A stretch of DNA of 64,000 nt, taken from positions 13,459,963-13,523,962 of the forward strand of contig NC_039245.1 of the NCBI RefSeq assembly GCF_003368295.1, in the 5' to 3' direction. The notes beneath the pieces are model-generated. The model was not told the origin of the DNA. It made no database searches and saw only the letters and a program-made list of their open reading frames with translations. The position numbers were made by a program, and so were the translations under genes. This document shows, piece after piece, positions 58,020 to 64,000 of this stretch (positions are counted from its first letter, which is position 1; every line of letters begins with the position of its first letter). Source of the stretch: Carassius auratus. Its lineage: Eukaryota; Chordata; Actinopteri; Cypriniformes; Cyprinidae.

Positions 58020-61000
58020 ATGTTACCTTTCGCGATAGTTGAATTTATAAATAGTGGAGGATTGGCAGTTATACCGACCAAGTGGTTTATCGGGCCTGAG
58101 GAGGATGAATGCTACTGGCCACCAGCAAGGATGAACATGGCAAAGGCGGTCATAGAGCAACAGGACCCTCACACTGACTGGGCGACATACAAGTTGACTG
58201 TCAAGAGAAAAGTCGGTAAGGTGTCCATTTGTACGAGATTATCTGACATGATGAGTTCACTGTTGGTTCGGTTTAAATTAGCTCTGAATGAAACTAATTG
58301 CCACTCATTTGTCTGTCTCCCAAAGCAACGTATGAAATTGCCCGCACAAAATTAGTCGAGTATGAACAGAACACAGATGTACCAACCGAATCTGATTCCA
58401 CAGAGAATATGGGAAGGGGGAAGCGCAAAAAGAGGTGAGGGTATTTGAACTACTACTACTAAATGGATGATGAAAATTTGAATTTCCCAATGACACAGGA
58501 AGGACAAGTTTTGTGGGAGTTTTGTTAAGTGTACCGTATTTTCCGGACTATAAGTCACACTTTTTTTCATAGTTTGGCTGGTCCTGCGACTTATAGTCAG
58601 GTGTGACTTATCAAAATTAATTTGACATGAACCGAGAGAAAACATTACCGTCTACAGCCGCGAGAGGGTGCTCTATGCTGCTCAGTGCTCCTGTAGCATA
58701 CCACTGAAAACATTAACTGAAAACAACTGAAATCTGTTAACTGAAATATTAACTTAAAGACAACTGAAAAAGACTGAATGCAAACAAAATGCCCCCAAAA
58801 GAAAATCCTATTCTGCAGATTACAAACTGCAGGTAGATAAATATGCAGCCGATCTGATAGGTGACAGGAGCACTGAGCAGCATAGAGCGCCCTCTCGCGG
58901 CTGTAGACGGTAATGTTTTCTCTTGGTTCTTGGTTCTAAATCAATGCGACTTATAGCCCAGTGCGACTTATATGTTTTTTTCCTCGTCATGAAATATTTT
59001 TGGACTGATGCGACTTATACTTAGGTGCGACTAATAGTCCCGAAAAATACGGTATTTGGCTCAAAGCTCAAAGCTGTCAAAACTAGGGAGGTAGACAACA
59101 GATATACAATTAACCAATAATAAAATTAAATGTAATCAATTAATAAAAGTAACAATCACATGTTTAGAGGGTTAAAAGAGATGTATACAAATGGATGTGT
59201 GCATGCCTGAAGGGGGAATGGGGTGTTGGAACAGATGCTAAGGATCCATGTGAGTGTCTCTCTGGTACCCAGAGTGTTGTCATACTGTATATAGATCAGT
59301 CATGGAAATTCTCTGGTGGAAATGTGTACGAACCCTATGTTTAGTGGTATCATCTGTTGTCCAAAATGTATATATATATTTTTTTAACCAACTGTTTTTT
59401 AAAGTGCTTTAACTCATTGATGTGCTTGTATATTATACATTTCTAGACGAGTGATTTTGTCCAGTGACGATGAGGATGATGTCAATTGGTCCGGCAGCCA
59501 AATCAGGCCTACACCTCCATCCACCCTCAGGTAATCACCTCCATACTGTAAATTTTTTTACCATTTAGGTGATGATCATTTCCTTTGGTTGGGTGGTTTG
59601 ATTCTTGGCTTTTTTTGTGCGAGTTTGGGGTCTTTGAACAGTGTTTAGCAAAACACATAATTTGTTGCTTAGAAAGAAACCAAGATGATCAAGTTTTCAG
59701 CCTCATAAACTAGAATAAATCACTAATCTTATTTCTGACAAAAAAAGATTAGAACATCTGAACCTGTTTATTCTTAATAAGAACTTTTGTTTCGAATAGA
59801 CACAAGATGTTGAATTGCCTCAACTTCAAAAGATTTGTTACAGAATAGTGGCACATCTCCAGAAAACAAATAATGTCAAGTTGACTCAACTAAACTTTTT
59901 TTTTTTTTCTATCACAGACAACTTATTTTCAGTTCGTACTGTTATTTACAAAAGTTGAGTCAAAAAGAAAAAGCTAGGAGAAATTAGTACTAAGATTTTT
60001 TTTGTTGTTGTACGAGATTTTTACAGTGTTGATTTTTGTATGGTGCATCCACCCTGAGGTCTGTGCTGACACCTCCACCACCTCCATCCACCCTGAGGTC
60101 TGTGCTGACACCTCCACCACCTCTATCCACCCTCAGGTCTGTGCTGACACCTCCACCACCTCCATCCACCCTGAGGTCTGTGCTGACACCTCCACCACCT
60201 CCATCCACCCTGAGGTCTGTGCTGACACCTCCACCACCTCCATCCACCCTCAGGTCTGTGCTGACACCTCCACCACCTCCATCCACCCTGAGGTCTGTGC
60301 TGACACCTCCACCACCTCCATCCACCCTCAGGTCTGTGCTGACACCTCCACCACCTCCATCCACCCTGAGGTCTGTGCTGACACCTCCACCACCTCTATC
60401 CACCCTCAGGTCTGTGCTGACACCTCCACCACCTCCATCCACCCTGAGGTCTGTGCTGACACCTCCACCACCTCCATCCACCCTCAGGTCTGTGCTGACA
60501 CCTCCACCACCTCCATCCACCCTGAGGTCTGTGCTGACACCTCCACCACCTCCATCCACCCTGAGGTCTGTGCTGACACCTCCACCACCTCCATCCACCC
60601 TCAGGTCTGTGCTGACACCTCCACCACCTCCATCCACCCTGAGGTCTGTGCTGACACCTCCACCACCTCCATCCACCCTGAGGTCTGTGCTGACACCTCC
60701 ACCACCTCTATCCACCCTCAGGTCTGTGCTGACACCTCCACCACCTCCATCCACCCTCAGGTCTGTGCTGACACCTCCACCACCTCCATCCACCCTGAGG
60801 TCTGTGCTGACACCTCCACCACCTCCATCCACCCTCAGGTCTGTGCTGACACCTCCACCACCTCCATCCACCTTGAGGTCTGTGCTGACACCTCCACCAC
60901 CTCCATCCACCCTCAGGTCTGTGCTGACACCTCCACCACCTCCATCCACCCTCAGGTCTGTGCTGACACCTCCACCACCTCCATCCACCCTGAGGTCTGT

Positions 61001-62530
61001 GCTGACACCTCCACCACCTCCATCCACCCTCAGGTCTGTGCTGACACCTCCACCGCCTCCATCCACCCTCAGTTCTTCACCATCATCTGCTAGGCCGACA
61101 CTTCCACCACCTCTGGGTAACCTGAGATGGCCTGATGTTTCAACCCATCACCACGTCACCATGTCACCAGAAACCTCTCAAAGACAAATCAGGGGCAACA
61201 TGTTTGTTCGCATCTTAACACTGATTGAGGAGATGAAAGAGACACAAAAAATCCAGGGGAGGATGTTACAAACGCTTCTACAACAGTGTGGCAACATCGG
61301 CACCACCTTCTCTTCTACCCCCGAGGGTTTCCCCCTAAAGACAGTTAGGGATGTGGAAATCATGGAAGAAAAACTGGCAAACCCAAACTTCATGTCCGAA
61401 CTGGTATGCATGTTAAGTCTAGGGTAGTGCAACTCAATTAAATTTTATTGGGGGGCTTGCAGTGAATTTGATCTGAAACTTCCCAAGTGTGCTCACAACC
61501 TTTTGACAAGTTTTAGATAATTAGTTTATTAAATTAATAAAGAGACAAAAAATACCTTGAGATATGTTTGGTAATTGTATCTGAATGAATTTAAAGTTAA
61601 TTTGCTATATTTCAGATCAATATATTTGTTTTCCTTCATTTTAATTAACACTAACTTTATTCTCATCTGAATTATAAATACTTTATTTCTGTATAAAATA
61701 ATACTACCATTAAAAACATTTGATTTTTATTTTTTAATCAATGTAGTGATGCCCCTACCATTTCGATTCAATACGAATACATGTACCGTTCCACGCCTAG
61801 CTCACACCCATGCTTCTGGCAGTTCTTTCATGTTGAGTGGTTTACTCCAGTGAGCAATATACTGTAGATAAATTTGCTTTGTATTGCTTTTGTTCCCCCT
61901 CAGGTTGCAGCTGTGACTGACATAGGAGGGGGGACTGTTGACGAGGCCACAAAAAGGATGATGACTTTTCTCCTAGACCATGGCCTATCCAGGCAGTATA
62001 ACTTTGTGGGCCGAAATGGGAAGAGAGAGTTCAAGGCCTTAAAACTGTATGAAGTAATATATGGTAGGTGTGCATGTGGATAATGTTTTAAGTTGTACCC
62101 ATAATAGAAAGGTGTCACAATACCCTAACGTTATAAACATGTCAATTTTAAATATTGTAAATGAAGCGTTTGTTGTCCTGGCTGAGCAGCGTGTTCGCAC
62201 ATGTCTCTCAGTTGCTTAGCTTGTGTGTTCAAGAGTGTTATTTCTAATAATAATCTTAATTTATATAGCTCTTTTTTTAACATAGTTGTCTACAGTCCTG
62301 GCTGAGTGTTGTGTTGGCACATGTGAATTAAGTCACCGTTATATTTGTTTCTTGAAGGAGGCTTAAAGAAAAACGCCATGACCAGCCAAATCACCCGTAA
62401 AGATGCCGAGAAGGCGGTCTCCAAGTGGCTCATTGGTGCTAGGGACCGGGGGGGTAATAGACAGGCCCGACAGTCAACCCCTCAACAAGGACTTCAGGCT
62501 TCAGGCTCGTTTGAGGTGGAAAGAAACTAA
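58020..62530 (+). CDS. DUF4806-domain protein of the EnSpm element, with polyproline repeat
   Basis: Exons 58020-58215, 58326-58434, 59447-59530, a repeat-bearing exon ending at 61403 (start uncertain), 61904-62063 and 62358-62530, all in compatible phase. The N-terminus (FAIVEFINSGGLAVIPTKWF, CYWPP) and the C-terminal DUF4806 region (FPLKTVRDVEIMEEKLANPN, ATKRMMTFLLDHGLSRQYNF, GRNGKREFKALKLYEVIYGG) are typical of the second gene of fish EnSpm elements. Its role in transposition is unknown. Between them lies a linker. The minisatellite at 60047-61072 is in frame with this linker and would add PPPPPSTLRSVLT repeats. The original exon probably began at the last CTCAG (about 61073). Polyadenylation signal AATAAA at 62589. 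No stop is found in the model. Confidence 0.75.
58534..59052. mobile_element. foldback MITE in an intron of the DUF4806 gene
   Basis: Ends CCGTATTTTCCGGACTATAA and the inverted TAGTCCCGAAAAATACGG are flanked by TA on both sides. Multiple GCGACTTATA words occur within. Internal arms at about 58640-58697 and 58870-58925 are nearly perfect 55-base inverted repeats (TACAGCCGCGAGAGGGTGCT and its complement), so most of the element can fold back on itself. This matches a MITE common in fish and amphibians. Confidence 0.85.
60047..61072 (+). repeat. 39-bp coding minisatellite, 26 units
   Basis: Exactly 26 complete 39-bp units plus 12 bases, with no length change in any unit. Variation is limited to a few sites: GAG or CAG before GTCTGTG, CTCCATCC or CTCTATCC, one CTTGAG, and one CCGCC near the end. 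Because 39 is a multiple of three, several frames stay open on both strands. The frame PPPPPSTLRSVLT joins the DUF4806 exon downstream. Confidence 0.97.
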
Positions 62531-62588
62531 TTCTGTTTGTGACAGTGAGGGAACACTGTGCAAAAGCATGTTGTCATAAATTTTACTT

Positions 62589-62594
62589 AAATAA
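62589..62594 (+). terminator. polyadenylation signal of the DUF4806 gene
   Basis: AATAAA 59 bases after the TAA stop. The stretch 62600-63285 beyond it is AT-rich and without a gene. Confidence 0.6.
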
Positions 62595-63289
62595 AATGTA
62601 ATTAATTCTATTACTGGTATCCTTGTTATTTTAGCTTGTTTAACCCAAGGTGTTCGGGTCTGTGAGACCCATTTTCAATGTTTGCTAAAAGAAAAAGTTA
62701 CGCTATTTATTAACCGTGTCCTCCTCCTAACTGGGCCTGCTGTGTCTTGTCTGTGTGCGCGAATGTTTTTTTTTTCTGCACCTGCTATTCACACACAAAG
62801 TAACAAAATTGTTACATTTCAAGCACTTTCACCTGTTCTAAATAAAGTTCTAAGAAATGAGCACCAATAATGATAAAAAATCTTGTTTCTATTTTTTATT
62901 TTTTATAATTGAATTTCCATGTTTTCTCACACACAAAAAAAAAACTATCATATGATCATAATTGTTACCTCACAGGGGTAAATGGCGAATAAGAACCATA
63001 AATTATGTATATACCATTGGTAATATTGAGCTAAAGTAAACATCTGTTAACTATTTTTACATAAATTGTTGTGGCTGTATTGATTTAAAAGCCTAATAAT
63101 GTGGTGGGTCCACCAGACTCGGGGATATTGGCTGTGTAACAAAAATATTAACATCTTACAATTGTTAAAGAACTGTATGGACTGACTGTAAAATAAGAAT
63201 GAAAATTTTAATTTGTTCAAATTCCAATTCCCCAAAAATAATAATAATAATAATGGTTATTACCCATATGGGTATAATAGCAGGGACCC

Positions 63290-63500
63290 ATAATCAGCCC
63301 ACATGGGGCCCAGCTAGTGTGGGCCCCAGATGGGAGAAACCTGGGATGCCCAAGTAGGTTTTAGCTAGGGCCCATGTGAAGCCCACCTTCAGCCCATCTG
63401 GGCTTGCCCACATGGGGCCACCATGGAACCCCCGGACAAAATTAACTGGGCCCCCACTCACCAGCCCATATCCATCCCTTATGGGCCCCACATGGGTGTG
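63290..63500. repeat. right subterminal repeat array of the EnSpm element
   Basis: At least six copies of CCCACATGGGGCC/GGGCCCCAGATGGG-like words in alternating orientation, mirroring the left array. Confidence 0.75.
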
Positions 63501-63588
63501 TTGACAGGGGAAGTTAAGGAACAATGCTACTACAAGTAGTGCACATGGGTGTTAGGCCCAGAAGCAAAAATCACATCACACAATCAAA

Positions 63589-63618
63589 CAAAAAAAAAAA
63601 AAAAAAAAAAAAAAAAAA
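63589..63618 (+). repeat. poly-A tract
   Basis: About 29 consecutive A bases outside the EnSpm right end. The rest, to 64000, is AT-rich and shows no gene. Confidence 0.9.
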
Positions 63619-64000
63619 GCGTATTAAATCACAAGAAAAGTGGCTGGCCTGGTCCCTTTTTGGAAATAAAACAATCATGTTAGTTGCCAGCCTCATTAAA
63701 CAGCATAGTCAACTCAAACATGGCTAGAAAATATAGCCCTACTTTTCAGTATGCTCAACTGTCCCACAGCTCATTGACATAAGACAAAAGGTGAACATTC
63801 CGTTGCTACAGACAGACAAAAGTATTTTAAAACATGTTCCAATGCAGATATAAAACACTCAATGACAAATGTGCATATTAAGGCGTTTACCGATGCAGCC
63901 CAGCAGCTCAAGTCACAATGGGATCACAACAAATTTTAAAACTCCATGCAGAAGCCCGTGTCCTCCATGAAGAGTAGACACGTACTTCTGGAAATTACCC

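Larger units (their letters stand above)
54171..63509 (+). mobile_element. EnSpm/CACTA-like DNA transposon with two genes
   Basis: The left end starts CCCTGCAAACACG and the right end is the reverse complement of CCCTGTCAACACA. Over 28 bases the two ends match at about 22 positions. Both subterminal regions (54178-54310 and 63290-63500) are packed with GCCCACATGGG-type words in both orientations, typical of transposase-binding arrays. Inside are a TNP2-like transposase relic and a DUF4806 gene, the gene pair seen in fish EnSpm elements. I could not confirm a clear 3-bp target duplication, so the exact ends may be off by a few bases. Confidence 0.75.

Noticed and set aside
60047..61072. CRISPR-like array
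   Set aside because: The units are contiguous with no unique spacers, in a eukaryotic transposon gene.
60002..61093. Long open frames through the 39-bp array on both strands (VCADTSTTSIHPE and VDGGGGGVSTDLR repeats) as separate genes
   Set aside because: They are a by-product of a 39-bp period divisible by three. Only the PPPPPSTLRSVLT frame connects to a recognisable domain.

Overview
This window is vertebrate genomic DNA, almost certainly from a cyprinid-like teleost. It has multi-exon genes with GT-AG introns, long poly-T and dinucleotide tracts, and a typical fish mix of mobile elements (Tc1, Harbinger, hAT, EnSpm/CACTA, Ty3/gypsy, Ty1/copia, L2-like LINE). The host genes are two tandem, same-strand alpha-2-macroglobulin (A2M) genes plus an inverted A2M relic. 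Nearly everything else is transposable-element sequence, much of it nested.

Layout. 1-6988: 3' two thirds of A2M copy 1, whose 5' exons lie outside the window. 7.0-25.1 kb: a transposon cluster holding an L2-like LINE relic, a 2.6 kb TIR element (9665-12300), fragments of a YqaJ/SWIM-type gene, a Tc1 relic, and a Harbinger element with an intact HARBI1 transposase and a partial Myb-like partner. It also holds a gypsy element (18604-25095) with 168-bp LTRs that read as identical, carrying a hAT that itself carries a second hAT; every layer has its own target-site duplication. 25570-36439: complete A2M copy 2, modelled as 34 exons summing to 4299 nt, an open frame of 1432 residues. 37870-39125: inverted A2M pseudogene. 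39.3-52.3 kb: a copia element whose gag was split by an 8.8 kb gypsy element (39881-48687) with nearly identical 857-bp LTRs and open gag and pol frames. 54171-63509: an EnSpm/CACTA-like element with a broken transposase and an intact-looking DUF4806 gene containing 26 perfect-length 39-bp repeats.

How the parts work together. The A2M genes encode secreted thioester protease traps. The copies are alike except in the bait region, where splice-site changes give each copy a different peptide. The second gypsy element looks recently mobile. It has a tRNA-His primer site, a polypurine tract, a textbook -1 frameshift signal between gag and pol, and LTRs that contain both an intron-bearing block and a precisely spliced copy of that block. 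The EnSpm element shows a coding minisatellite whose units each carry an in-phase splice acceptor.

All exon boundaries come from reading splice sites and conserved protein by eye. Family names rest on motif recognition, not on a database search.
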